Counted from the first letter of the stretch, positions 44,177 through 54,246 are shown. The stretch: 64,000 nucleotides of DNA from Lethocerus indicus (GCA_019843655.1 JACDQD010000007.1:26492365-26556364); one strand, 5' to 3'. Numbers and translations: made by a program. The notes: generated by a model not told the origin, from the letters alone.

Positions 44177-44882
44177 ACCGGTCTGTGAATATACCGGCTT
44201 CTAATTAAAGAAATATCGAAACAGCTGTTCTAAATTATTTATTTACAAATACAAATATTTTTCGATATAAAAAAATAGTTCAGTATCGTCTAATACCACC
44301 GTATACACTTGTACACACTTGATAGAGTTAGTCTTAACATTTCTAGTGTTCTTATGCAGCATAAGCAGTAGATCTTTAATTCCTTTTATATTATAAATTC
44401 ATAGAACTGAAGGTGAAATATAAAACTAAGAAAAGAAGTACAAAACATAAATTACAAAAAAAAACAGGCACTCATTTGCATTAATTTCAAAATGAAATTT
44501 GTGTATTTAAAGTATACCTATAATAAATGCCGAAAAATACCCACGGATGAGGGTTTTATAAAATCAAATTTTATAACAAGTTCCCAGGTTTTTTAAAAAT
44601 TAGAATAAGAAAAAAAATTACAGTAAATTACTTGTAAGTAGTGTCGGCATTAGTTATTTCAAACCTGAAGAGATCTCGATGTTATATTTAATTGAAGATA
44701 AAGATATTTATGTACTACAATAAAAGAAGTTCGAATATCACGATTATTTGAGACTACGCCTCCCCCCCGGGGGCCTCACAGAGTTCGGAGTCTAGTCTGT
44801 AGTTCGTATTCTTAAACTGTTTCCAATTGCGGACACAAATTTTCATCTCTCCTGAGGACGTTTATATACATATATACGTATA
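44177..44882. other. Convergent intergenic region, ASNSD1 (+) and ninjurin B (-)
   Basis: About 0.7 kb separates the two stop codons, so both 3' UTRs must fit here or overlap. A minus-strand AATAAA (TTTATT on the plus strand near 44240) is a candidate signal for ninjurin B. Nothing else is recognised apart from a GC-rich C/G run at 44762-44775. Confidence 0.45.
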
Positions 44883-45077
44883 TCAGGTAGTTCCGTTGAT
44901 GACGGTGATTGCAGTAGTATCTGAAGAGATGCTGAACGACGCGATGAATACGTTGATGATCGTGACGAGGAAAACGAAAACGACAACGATGTTGTTTATC
45001 TTGTTCGCGTATTCCAATTCCTTTTCGCCTTTCATGTCGTACTTCCTTTTGAATATCAGCATTATACCGATGGCCAC
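44883..45077 (-). CDS. Ninjurin B terminal exon: second membrane helix
   Basis: The acceptor is TTCTTTCAG|G. It encodes 64 residues from VAIGIMLIFKRKYDMKGEKE through NNIVVVFVFLVTIINVFIAS to NGTT and a TGA stop at 44883-44885. The C-terminal tail is five residues longer than in copy A. Confidence 0.88.
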   Translation of the reverse strand: MAIGIMLIFKRKYDMKGEKELEYANKINNIVVVFVFLVTIINVFIASFSISSDTTAITVINGTT

Positions 45078-46177
45078 CTGAAAGAAAAAATCATTTTATA
45101 TATATTTCAATTAATGTCAATGGCGATACATAAAAAACTTTTAATTTATTTACATTTTTCTATATCTACGACCATCATTTATACAGAATTACAGAGATAA
45201 CATGACTCATAAGTTGAGAAAGTTGTAATTTATTTTTATTAAAACCTCGCGAAACAAATATATTAATATTTAATATTAATTTCATAATTAATATTATTTA
45301 ATATTAATATTTATTAATTATAGTATTTATTATAGTCTGCAGTCAGAATTGCTCCTGAAATAAGTTTCTTTTAATGTCAATAGCGATACGTAAAAATTTT
45401 TTAATTTATTTACTTCTCTCAATATCTACGATATCATTTATGCAGAATTGTTGAATTTTAAAACTGTTATCAAGCTAAAAAAAAAATAGTGAAGAAGAAA
45501 AAATTCATTTGAATAAAACATCCAGAAATCGCAAAACGTGCAACTGGAGACATAAGGTGAATAAATTATATATTTATTATCGATACCGAATAAGTTATAA
45601 CAATTAGATATTTAATATTGACAAAAACTCTTAACATTTTTAAGTTGTAATATTTGCTTTTAAATCATAAAAAAATGTTTGAAAACAGTCTATAAATATA
45701 TAGATTCTTCTTCTGTACTATTTTTTTTAACCGAATGACAGTTTTAAAATTGTACAATTCTGCATAAATGAAATAGATATAGAGAGAAGTAAATAAATTA
45801 AAAGATTTTTACTAGTATCGCTATTGATATAAAAAGCAATTTGTTTGACAAGAGTCATTTTGACTGCAGACTATAATAAATACTATAATTAATAAATATA
45901 ATATATATTTTTCCTATTTAAAGTAAAAATAAAATTGTCCCGTGTTATAAATTGGTTTTCAGAATATTTTTCCTATAACAGTCTGCACAGAATGAATATT
46001 GTATACATTCAAATAATATGAATATTATATATAATATTCTAAGGGTATCATTTATTTGATATTATAAATAAATTATAACATTCTCATCTTATGAGTCAGA
46101 TTATATCCCATTCTCCAGTTGCACATTTTGCAATTTCTTGATGTTAAAGTGAATTCAATTTGTTTCTTCTTCATTAT

Positions 46178-46252
<75 letters not shown>

Positions 46253-49200
46253 TACACACAGACAGCTAATGCAGACCTTCTGGTGGCTTCTTCTTCTGTA
46301 ATCAAAAATATTGTTTAAAGTTTTCAAATCTTCCAGATTCTCTTTGATTATCGCTAATTATATAATCGGCGAAAGCTTGTCAGAAGTTCAAGACCTTTTA
46401 GCGATTCAACTTATTATCTCAGCCAAGTTGTTGCGCCGCTGAACCCTGCAGTCGCACCAAGGACATGCCCACTATGATAAAACATTTTCATTTTCAATAT
46501 CTCTAAAGATATATATAGAATTATCGGAATCAATTTTAATTTAACTGAGAATATAACTAATTTGATATATAATTTTATTTATTTACTTCTTCCTATATAA
46601 ATGACATAATTTATACAAATTTAACGGCTGTTATTTAGTTAAAAAAATAATAATGAAGAAGAAACAAATTGAATTCACTTTAACATCAAGAAATTGTAAA
46701 ATGTGCAACTGGAGAATGAGATATAATCTGACTCATAAGATGAGAATGTTATAATTTATTTATAATACCAAATAAATGATACCCTTAGAATATTATATAT
46801 AATAAATTCATATTATATGAATGTATACAAAATTCATTCTGTGCAGACTGTTATAGGAAAAATATTCTGAAAACCAATTTATAACACGGGACAATTTTAT
46901 TTTTACTTTAAATAGGAAAACTATTTATATTTATTAATTATGGTATTTATTATAGTCTGCAGTCAAAATGACTCTTGTCAAACAAATTGCTTTTAATGTC
47001 AATAGCGATACGTAAAAATCTTTTAATTTATTTACTTCTCTCTAAATCTATTTCATTTATGCAGAATTGTACAATTTTAAAACTGTTATCCGGTTAAAAA
47101 AAAAAAATAGTACGGGAAAGAAACAAATTGAATTCATTTAAAATAAAACATCTAGAAATTGGTAAAATGTTCAACTTGAGACTTGTTAAATGCAAATAAG
47201 TTATACCCTCGGATATTTAATATCGACAAAAACTGTTAAAATTGTTTCCGCTAATATTAATGCTTTTAAATTGTGCAAAATGTTTGAAAACAGTGTAAAA
47301 AGCAGTAATGGAAATGTGATTAAACAACACAAATTGCATTACTTCTCCGAACAGCATTATGTAATATATCACGGTTATTTTGTTTTCATTTTCTGATCTC
47401 TAACACCTCATTATGTAAGAGGTTGTTTCGAAACTGTTTTCTATCCCACAACACCTCTGTGTTGTTCTTGTTGTTGTTACGCCAATTTTATTTCATACTA
47501 TTATATTATTATTAATACAATAGTAATAGTAGATATTATCCCAAAAAAATTAAGACAACGGAAATGGTAAAGTACAACATATAATTTTTTAATTAAACAC
47601 TACACAGTTTACCCTTTTGTTACGCTCCTCAATTTATTTATATTGTATAATATATTCAAGTTATAATAACACCTGTGTAACTTTCAGGTCACGTTTCAAT
47701 TTATCGAGATTTTACCAAATAATTACCAGCTCTTTTCGTAAGATGGCCATAAATCTTAATCCTATAACGTTGTCAATATCTCAACATCAATTTTTTTCAT
47801 TCGCATATTTAGGTTTATAATTGCTGATTTTCAGTTTGAAATTAAAATTCGCAGACCACAAAACAGGTATGTTAAACGAGTGAATTTATTAGGTGTACCC
47901 AAAAGTAATCGACAATTTGATAAGATGTATTTTGGTCGCGAGGAGTTCTTCAGGAGGAATCGGCAAAGAGTTGTCGATGATAATATTGGTTGGAATATAT
48001 ATAGTAGATTAATAATTAAAAAGTTTCTTTTTTAGCAAAATAAAATGAATTCCAAATGAAGTCAAAATGTTGAATTACTTTTGGCTCTACCCCTAATAGC
48101 TTGCAAACGGATAATTAGCTAAAGACACAAGCAGCATATCAGATGCGCTTGAATGAGAATGCTACCTGTGAAGATCAAGAAAACCAGACAGTTCGACAGA
48201 TTTTTAAGAAATTGATAATTATATTTTGAGCTGTCGATTCGTCCAAACGGAATTAGAATGGAAAAAAAAATGTGATACTGTTGTTGGCGAGGTCCCAACA
48301 ACAGCTACAACAAGCGGTTAATTGTTAAATCGACAATTAATGCCTATTTAAAGTTACAATTGTAGAGTGTAATTGAAGGCTGAGTCGCGTGTCAACCTCG
48401 AAAGTGGGCTTCCTGTTTGCCGGTGTTTTTAGAAATGAAACTAACTAACTAACAATCCGTCCGCGAAACTGCTTTATTCTCTTCGTTGTTGAGCCTGAAA
48501 ACCCGAAATAATTTTTATACTGAGAAAGAAAATTCTGAAAATGAAAAATTTCGTCCCGGTAAAGTCCTTGCTGTGTGCCGGCCCTGCTGTTTGTAATAGC
48601 CGTTTTGTGGTCTGCTAGGAGTCGGAATACCGTCGGTTTCGTGTCTTTTTGTCTCATCTCTCGCCGATTTTTCGGTTCTGAAACGGCTTTGAAACTGATT
48701 CACAAAACGTCTGTTAGGGCGAACTTCTTTCGGATATTTAGTGGTCGGGCAACTAAGTCGTTGCGGGTTTCGTCGCCAGTTGAATATGGCGTTATTTGTA
48801 TTTTCACGCATTTTTTACACCTGCAAACCTGTATAGTGTATATACTGAAACGTTTATTACACGCGCCAACTTATTCGCCTGACAAAAAATGCTCGACATA
48901 AGGGAGGGTGCACACACACGAAGATGAGAAGAATCCGCAATTATTTATTTGCCAACCCAATATATTCTTCTTTACTTTTGCCAGACCGGTTTCGGCCGCC
49001 GACTTGGCCGTCTTCAGTAGCGGTGTCAGTCACTTTCGGCACTTTGGATGTTTTTCGAGCATCCTCAATGCACTGCACTATCGTTGTCACTTGTGTGCTG
49101 CGGTATGGCAAATGACCGAACCGGCGATAGGAGACAGAAACACACGAAATCTACGAAAATATTTAACCTAATAGAAAATTTAATTTAAAAAATAACGAGA

Positions 49201-49853
49201 AGATCGGTTACAGTTTTCGAATAGATATAAACCGGGAAAATCCTTCTTTTCCGGGTGTTGTCTCGGTGCCGATCTACCGCGGGGTGTCGGCCGACAAGCT
49301 TCCGCTTCGCCTGCTGGCCCTCCAGTTCGGTTCCAGAATAGCCAGCCCGAAGGACAAGGGACACGAGACTTGCGATAGATTAAATATAAAATCACTTTCG
49401 GCACTTTGGATGTTTTTCGGCCATCCTCACTGCACTGTCGTCGTGTCACCTGTACAGCGGCGGTTCCAAAGTGCCAACAGTGACTGACACCGCTACTGAA
49501 GACGGCGAATCGACCCGGTCTGGCAAAGGAGGAAACCGGCGCGAGAGGAGACAGAGAGCCAATTCAAGTAGTCTGAACAACATATTGGTCGGTGCCTACC
49601 TGGAGCAGCAGGCTGACTACGATCAGGGTGAAAATGGCGTAGAAGGCGGCGTTCCTCTTCTGGAACTCGATGAGGTAGCGGAGCTGGTTGGCGTTGGCCG
49701 TGATCAGCGCTATGTCCATCATGCCCTGGGCAACAGTCTTCTTCGCCGCGAACGTGTTCGGCGTCACCGCCTTCCTGGGCCTGATCTCAACGTCCATGTC
49801 ACCGCCCATATCCTCACCGTCCAGATCCATCCTCCTCCTCTCCTCAACTTCGC
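44883..49853 (-). CDS. Ninjurin family protein, copy B
   Basis: Core exons on the minus strand are 49853-49600 and 45077-44883, separated by a 4.5-kb intron. From the ATG at 49830 the product is 141 residues: MDLDGEDMGGDMDVEIRPRK, then AAKKTVAQGMMDIALITANA, NQLRYLIEFQKRN, helix one FYAIFTLIVVSLLLQ|VAIGI, a loop FKRKYDMKGEKELEYANKI and helix two NNIVVVFVFLVTIINVFIAS, tail SSDTTAITVINGTT. The frame is open upstream of that ATG (EVEERRR), in the same phase as copy A, and a compatible 5' exon is proposed at 51401-51497. The intron contains a long inverted repeat, MITEs and a decayed copy of ASNSD1 exon 8. Role as in copy A: a membrane protein of adhesion and membrane rupture. Confidence 0.9.
45085..45560. 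repeat. Diverged copies of the ninjurin B intron repeat
   Basis: AATGTCAATGGCGATACATA at 45113 and AATGTCAATAGCGATACGTA at 45374, each followed by TTTAATTTATTTAC and TTTATNCAGAATT, are direct relatives of the right arm of the inverted repeat at 46645-47100. Confidence 0.7.
45725..47100. repeat. Long inverted repeat in the ninjurin B intron
   Basis: Arms of about 455 bp (45725-46182 and 46645-47100) are reverse complements with few differences: GTTTTAAAATTGTACAATTC is answered by GAATTGTACAATTTTAAAAC, and TCTCCAGTTGCACATTTTGC by GTAAAATGTGCAACTGGAGA. The loop starts with an AT tract (46182-46245). No open frame, no target duplication identified. Confidence 0.88.
46182..46245. repeat. (AT)n microsatellite
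   Basis: About 31 AT dinucleotides in the loop of the long inverted repeat. Confidence 0.95.
47668..47850. mobile_element. piggyBac-like MITE, truncated
   Basis: TGTAACTTTCAGGTCACGTT, ATCTTAATCCTATAACGTTG and TTTATAATTGCTGATTTTCA match the family interior, but both inverted ends are gone. The right side joins directly to a foldback MITE end (CGCAGACCACAAAACAGGTA). Confidence 0.75.
47850..47880. repeat. Foldback MITE, isolated terminal fragment
   Basis: TTCGCAGACCACAAAACAGG followed by TATGTTAAACGAG is only the outer end of the family, fused to the truncated piggyBac-like MITE. Confidence 0.7.
47889..48096 (+). mobile_element. Mariner-derived MITE (208 bp), second copy
   Basis: It starts TTAGGTGTACCCAAAAGTAA, ends TTACTTTTGGCTCTACCCCTAA, and has TA on both sides. 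The interior aligns with the copy at 1588, including AATATTGGTTGGAATATATA and AGTAGATTAATAATTAAA. Confidence 0.88.
48585..48705. repeat. Foldback MITE, degenerate arm
   Basis: GCCGTTTTGTGGTCTGCTAG, GAATACCGTCGGTTTCGTGT and CTCATCTCTCGCCGATTTTT follow the family order with many substitutions. Confidence 0.6.
48975..49165. repeat. Foldback MITE copy
   Basis: CCAGACCGGTTTCGGCCGCC, CCGTCTTCAGTAGCGGTGTC and GGATGTTTTTCGAGCATCC, then the inverse end GACAGAAACACACGAAATCT. It belongs to the segment duplicated with ASNSD1 exon 8. Confidence 0.75.
49095..49395 (+). pseudogene. Decayed duplicate of ASNSD1 intron 7 end and exon 8
   Basis: Intron-derived sequence (GTCACTTGTGTGCTGCGGTA, AGATCGGTTACAGTTTTCGA, ATATAAACCGGGAAAATCCT) leads into exon-8-like sequence at about 49253 (GGTGTTGTCTCGGTGCCGAT). 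Relative to 44000-44171 the acceptor CCAG is changed to CCGG, one base is inserted (GTCGGCCGACAAG), and 45 nt are deleted in the middle (after CTGCTGGCC). It lies in the ninjurin B intron, on the strand opposite that gene. It cannot be spliced or translated like the original. Confidence 0.88.
49398..49560. repeat. Foldback MITE copy
   Basis: CTTTCGGCACTTTGGATGTT, TTCGGCCATCCTCACTGCAC and the inverse TGACTGACACCGCTACTGAA with CCGGCGCGAGAGGAGACAGA. It ends about 40 bp before the ninjurin B exon. Confidence 0.75.
49600..49853 (-). CDS. Ninjurin B exon: N-terminus, amphipathic helices, first membrane helix
   Basis: The acceptor is TTAATGTACAG|G and the donor CTCCAG|GTAGGC. The AAKKTVAQGMMDIALITANA and NQLRYLIEF blocks are identical to copy A while the acidic N-terminus differs completely. 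Confidence 0.88.
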
Positions 49854-49879
49854 CTGTACATTAAACAAATCTTATAACA

Positions 49880-50050
49880 CTTTAGAATACCAGTTTTGCG
49901 CTCTGCGAGGGGTCGCAATACCGTAGATTTCCCTGACTTTCTGTCTAGTCTTTTGCTGTACCGGCAAAAAAACATCCAAAGTGGCCAAAGATGGCGAGGG
50001 GGCCGAAACCGGTCCGGCAGAAGACCGAACCGACAGGCGAAATCTACGAT
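49880..50050. repeat. Foldback MITE copy
   Basis: ACCAGTTTTGCGCTCTGCGA, AATACCGTAGATTTCCCTGA and, inverted, AAACATCCAAAGTGGCCAAA and GCCGAAACCGGTCCGGCAGA. The arms are shortened. It lies 30 bp upstream of the ninjurin B exon on the minus strand. Confidence 0.7.
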
Positions 50051-50532
50051 AAATCTCATAAAGCTATAGGTGCAATTGGTTTAAGTACCGTACAGCGTTT
50101 AAGCGTGAATTATTTGCCTCGGGTAGGGGAGTGTGATCGGGCAAGACATTTAGGACCGGGAATGAGGCGGGAATTGAACCCGACGAACCGGTAATTTTCT
50201 TATAATTCTTGGTCAATTGTCGGTATGTGTTTTGCCAAGGTCGCGATTAAAGGCGCAATTCGTAACATCGAGGACGCGGTTTCGAAGGACTTTCGATTGG
50301 AATCTCTGGACTCGAACTTCGGTGGGAGCCCCAAGGTGGGATGGCCTTGTATCTGGACGGAACTAGTCTTTTCTTTTCGTTTTTTTTATTCTTTACTATT
50401 GGACAATCAATTGGCCGTTCGCCACCTTCAGTAGCACTGCGAATCAATTCGGCCACACGGGCCTACGGGCGTTCCTATATTCATGCACTTGATTATTAGA
50501 ACAGAGACTACTTGGTTTTATTACAATATTAA

Positions 50533-50875
50533 CCCATTAAGTACCGTAGACCCCAAATGGGGATCAGTTAATTTTCTCAGATATGACATACGTGTTTACA
50601 GGAAGTTTTTTATTACTTTCAGTAATTTCGCATTATAAAAAATACTACATAGTGTTAAAATACTTGTATTATTATTCGAAATAAAAGATAATTGGTCTCA
50701 TGTGTTTGTTCAACTCACTACTTCCCTAATCCCCAAATGGGACTCGATTTAAAAAATAAAACATTAGACAAAGTGGTTTTTAAAAACATATTCGGAGGTA
50801 CTATTTGATAATAATGAATCATTATAAGTAAATTTTATGCAAAATTTTCATAAAAAAAATTCTGTACTTAAGGGG
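50533..50875. mobile_element. TTAA-flanked MITE, second family (343 bp)
   Basis: It is bounded by TTAA on both sides (50529-50532 and 50876-50879). The inverted ends are CCCATTAAGTACCGTAGA and TCTGTACTTAAGGGG. Inside, ACCCCAAATGGGGATCAGTT near the left and ATCCCCAAATGGGACTCGAT near the middle repeat a motif. The TTAA target suggests a piggyBac-type origin, but the ends differ from the CCCTCTATGGGCC family. Confidence 0.75.
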
Positions 50876-50989
50876 TTAATGGGTTGGGGAAAGTTAACAA
50901 TAAAAAAAAAACCCCGAGGACTTTAGCTACACTCCTGTTTGCACTATCCACTCGTACTGTAGCTCAGAGTACGAAAGCATCTTCCCGCG

Positions 50990-51260
50990 TGCCAAAGCTG
51001 CTACTGAAGACGGCGAACGGCCGAAACCGGTCCCGGCGGCGGCGATAGACCAGATTGGACGGCTTATTGGCGCCGTTATTGAATGCGTAAATTTCATTTG
51101 ACCAATTTCGGTCGCCAGTTCTACGACAAGTGCGCGTCGTACGAGAACAAATACAGTTTGGGGGGATTGAAAATACAGTATTGAAGGAACGCAGAAACCG
51201 GTCTACAGTCGGTTGGGCCGTTTTGAAACCGCGGAGAGACCACAAAAACCGGTCTATCGT
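50990..51260. repeat. Foldback MITE fragments
   Basis: CTACTGAAGACGGCGAACGG and CCGAAACCGGTC at 51001, and AACCGGTCTACAGTCGG and GAGACCACAAAAACCGGTCT at 51194-51255; arm pieces without a preserved palindrome. Confidence 0.55.
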
Positions 51261-51307
51261 TTCGACAACACAACGCGGCGCCTAAACCCCCATTTATTGT
51301 TGGACGA

Positions 51308-51340
<33 letters not shown>
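51308..51340. repeat. (CT)n microsatellite
   Basis: About 15 CT dinucleotides, about 60 bp from the candidate ninjurin B first exon on its intron side, followed by repeated GATTGATT tetranucleotides. Confidence 0.9.
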
Positions 51341-51341
<1 letters not shown>

Positions 51342-51400
51342 TGATGATGACTATCGATTGATCGATTGATTGATTGATGATTGGATGGTACTGTACGTAC

Positions 51401-51497
51401 TCGTTTCCTTCCTCTTGCGCCTTACTAGTCCGAATCCTGGTGGTGGGGCGTCTTCGGCGCCGGCGGCGGTGGTAGGGAAGCCGTCGTCCCTCTCCAT
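51401..51497 (-). CDS. Candidate 5' coding exon of ninjurin B
   Basis: From an ATG at 51497 the minus strand encodes MERDDGFPTTAAGAEDAPPP and GFGLVRRKRKET, ending ACGA|GTACGT. One base is left for the next codon, which is the phase the 49853 acceptor needs, giving an uninterrupted fusion ..RKRKETSEVEERRRMDL... The segment is GC-rich in AT-rich surroundings. The full product would be about 181 residues. Donor strength is moderate and no N-terminal family motif exists, so this is a prediction. Confidence 0.45.
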
Positions 51498-51539
51498 TAT
51501 CCCAAATCTGGGCTAGCCCAAATTTAAAAATCGACATTA

Positions 51540-52252
51540 TTTCCAGAACATACTGCGCGTCACAGAGAACAGAAAAAATAAAAATTTGAAATAAAAAATA
51601 AAATAAATAACGGATAAATCTCGCGTATTCGGGTCCAACCGTAAACTGGTGAGGCCGCTACTACTAGAACGTCGTACCGAAATCGGCTGAGGAAATGACA
51701 GTTGACACGAAGCCATATTTGAAACGCGTTAATTCCACAAAGGTATAGTGTGGCATTCCAACCGAAAGTCTTCTAGAACAATGCCTCTTCCTTAAGCCCC
51801 CTCTTGGTATCTTTGAAAAGCTTCGCGAGAGATTCAAGTATGTTACGCGAGGTACATAAAACTATAAACCATAAAAAGGTCGATTGTACAATAAAAAAGA
51901 AAAAGGGCGGGCAGCCACTTCTCACTCGGGGTCCTCCCCAGGTTAAAAAACAGTATTGTGTTTTAAAGTAATTTCTAAAGTTTCAATAAGTTCCATATAT
52001 AAGTTGCAAGCTCTAAGAGTTTTTCTAAAGTTAAAGCACTGCCTAAAAATGTTCTACAACAGTGTTGTGATGTTCAAAGAGCAGGAGAAAAACGCGATGA
52101 TCGGTGTCAGAAAACATTACCTTAACCGGGATAATTTGGCCTAATTTATGCCCAACAAGGCGCTATTATAACGAAATCTATGGCCGCATCAAAATACAAA
52201 TTAGCCCATCGCGTGACTTTTGTAATTACATTTTTTAAAAAAATAATTTCTA
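51540..52252. other. Intergenic stretch upstream of ninjurin B
   Basis: Nothing recognised; short AT-rich open frames only. If the candidate first exon is real, the ninjurin B promoter should lie in the left part of this stretch. Confidence 0.4.
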
Positions 52253-53355
52253 ATTATATCGGCGGAATGTCGGTTTCGAAATTTTAATATCGAATATTAA
52301 ACGAATTTTTATTTTCGAAAATATCGATGTTCACCACTCGAATCTGATAGACTGTGGTCTATTCTGCTGTTCAGGTAAATTTCTTTGTTTCATGCAGATC
52401 TGTTGTATTTATTTCTGTCTCCTCTCTCGCTGGTTTGGTCTTTCGCTAGACCGGTTTCGACCGCTCTACTGAAGATGGCGAGCGACCGAAACCGGTCTAG
52501 TGAAAGACCAAACTGGCGAGAGAGGAGACAGAAACACAAAAAATCTACGGTATTCCAACCCCTCGAAGACCACAGAACAGGTACGTTAAACTACTTTGTT
52601 TCAGTTCCTTTCCGTGCTTCGTTTTCCACTCGTCCAGAGAAAGTGGATCCAGTTGTGTCAAGTTTTATGAACTGTGACTACTTACTTACTTACTGCTGAA
52701 GCCTGAAGTTTATTAAAAAAAATAATAAAGAAACCGAATTGGAGACCGAAAAAATATAAAATATATCCGCCGGATCAGCCAAACTACTACTACTGCCAAC
52801 AGTGCCAAAACTGAACCCTCTCGGCAACAGGTGCCAAAAAATTATATTTAAATACTGCGCGTCAGTTTATTTCTTAAGATTCGACTGCCTAAGGTCGACG
52901 AATTCAAACTGAAAATAGACAGTGAGTTATCACATGCCGGCTAATGTAACTCAATTCGCCTGTCGGGTCTTTAAAATTATCGATTCGGATTTATAACAAA
53001 CTTATAAATTGTTATAGAATTATTATTTTTTTTGTAAAAAAAAAGAAGGAAGATGAGCACTATTGCAAGGATTCTGAATCTGACAGGAGTGTACACTGTA
53101 AACGTATTAACATATTAAAGAGAGATATCCCGGCAGTAACCGATAAACCGAAACCGGTCTAGCGAAAGACCAAACCAGCGAGAGGAGACAGAAACACAAC
53201 AAATCTACATGAAACAAAGAAATTTACCTGAACAGCAGAATAGACCATAGTCTATCAGATTCGAGTGGTGAACATCGATATTTTCGAAAAAAAAATTCGT
53301 TTAATATTCGATATTAAAATTTTAAAACCGACATTTCCGCCGATATAATTAGAAG
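52253..53355. repeat. 1.1-kb inverted element with foldback arms nested inside
   Basis: Outer arms of about 145 bp at 52253-52396 and 53207-53355 are reverse complements: AATATCGATGTTCACCACTC is answered by GAGTGGTGAACATCGATATT, and CTGCTGTTCAGGTAAATTTC by GAAATTTACCTGAACAGCAG. The pairing continues inward through foldback-family sequence (52397-52470 with 53145-53206). The right part also holds a complete short foldback palindrome (52415-52590). Confidence 0.88.
52415..52590. mobile_element. Foldback MITE, short-loop palindrome
   Basis: TTTCTGTCTCCTCTCTCGCT and CTAGACCGGTTTCGACCGCT, directly followed by CTACTGAAGATGGCGAGCGA and AGAGAGGAGACAGAAACACA, then the right end CCACAGAACAGGTACGTTAA. 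The loop is almost absent. Confidence 0.85.
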
Positions 53356-54245
53356 TTATGTAACCGATATGTGTTAGATTGACTCTGACAGAAAAAAAAG
53401 GACTACTGTAGACGGCGAAAAACCGAAACCTGTCCGGCGAAAGACCGAACCGAATCGAGAGGATTCCAAACGGTTAAGTGATAAAAAGTGGGCAATTTAT
53501 TCGATAAAGGTTTAACTGTAAAAGGGAAAACAGTGTATCTATTTATCATCATCGGTCGATAATAGGCCCGAGGTTCGAGTTCTCGGTTTTATTAAAACCA
53601 GATACGCGATACGTTCGCCCGCGTTTGGGATCCGATAAAACGTCCATTGTGTGGAAACATATCAGTTTCGATGGTTGCATTTTCGACTATTTTTTACTCT
53701 CAAAAACTGTACTGTTTCAGTGGGTTTTTACCAAACTAAAGTTCGTTGGGTTTACGAGGAGGGCGACGCTAGCGCCCCCGAGGGTGGCGCGGGAATGCAT
53801 TCAACTAAAGTTCGCCGGTCTAGAAGAAACGATTTTAAATTCGACAGTCTATAATATAATCGAGTTGTCTCATCGGTTTGTAAAAACGTGGAAAAGAGGT
53901 TGTAAAAACAAAGTTTTTTTTTGGAAAATAGTTCGGTTCGACTGTGACGCCCGTTTCGGAGTTTGAACGCTTGGAAAGCCTCCGCTTTCCAAAGTTGGGA
54001 AACTTTCCTTTGCAATTCCCCTCCCAACTAACCATCGATTCAATTGCAAAACCTCGTGTTCCTTTCGCCGGTTATTATTTTCTCGGATTAGGATTTCGTG
54101 GGACACAAAGATGAGGAGAGGCCTAGAAGCGGCTTTTCGATGCGAATCGAAAGTGTAAATTGGTGAAACTCGGAGAAATTCTCGTTTCTCGCCCATTACA
54201 GCTCGAGTTTAACAATGCTTAACACAACGTTTAAACCTATTATTA
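53356..54245. other. Unassigned intergenic stretch
   Basis: A foldback fragment (CTACTGTAGACGGCGAAAAA, CCTGTCCGGCGAAAGACC) lies at 53402-53460. The remainder contains open frames up to about 113 codons on both strands with no recognisable domain. Confidence 0.4.
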
Positions 54246-54246
54246 A

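Noticed and set aside
49240..49395. Alternative last exon for ASNSD1
   Set aside because: The acceptor is mutated to GG, a frameshift and a 45-nt deletion are present, and the intact exon 8 lies upstream; treated as a decayed duplicate.
50140..50200. tRNA-like T-arm on the minus strand (CGGGTTCAATTCCCG)
   Set aside because: No matching acceptor stem, anticodon arm or D-arm could be placed around it.
51121..51537. 138-codon minus-strand frame with Arg-rich and Glu-Arg repeats
   Set aside because: It crosses the CT microsatellite and foldback fragments. The better coding candidate is the other minus-strand frame at 51401-51497, which fits ninjurin B phase.
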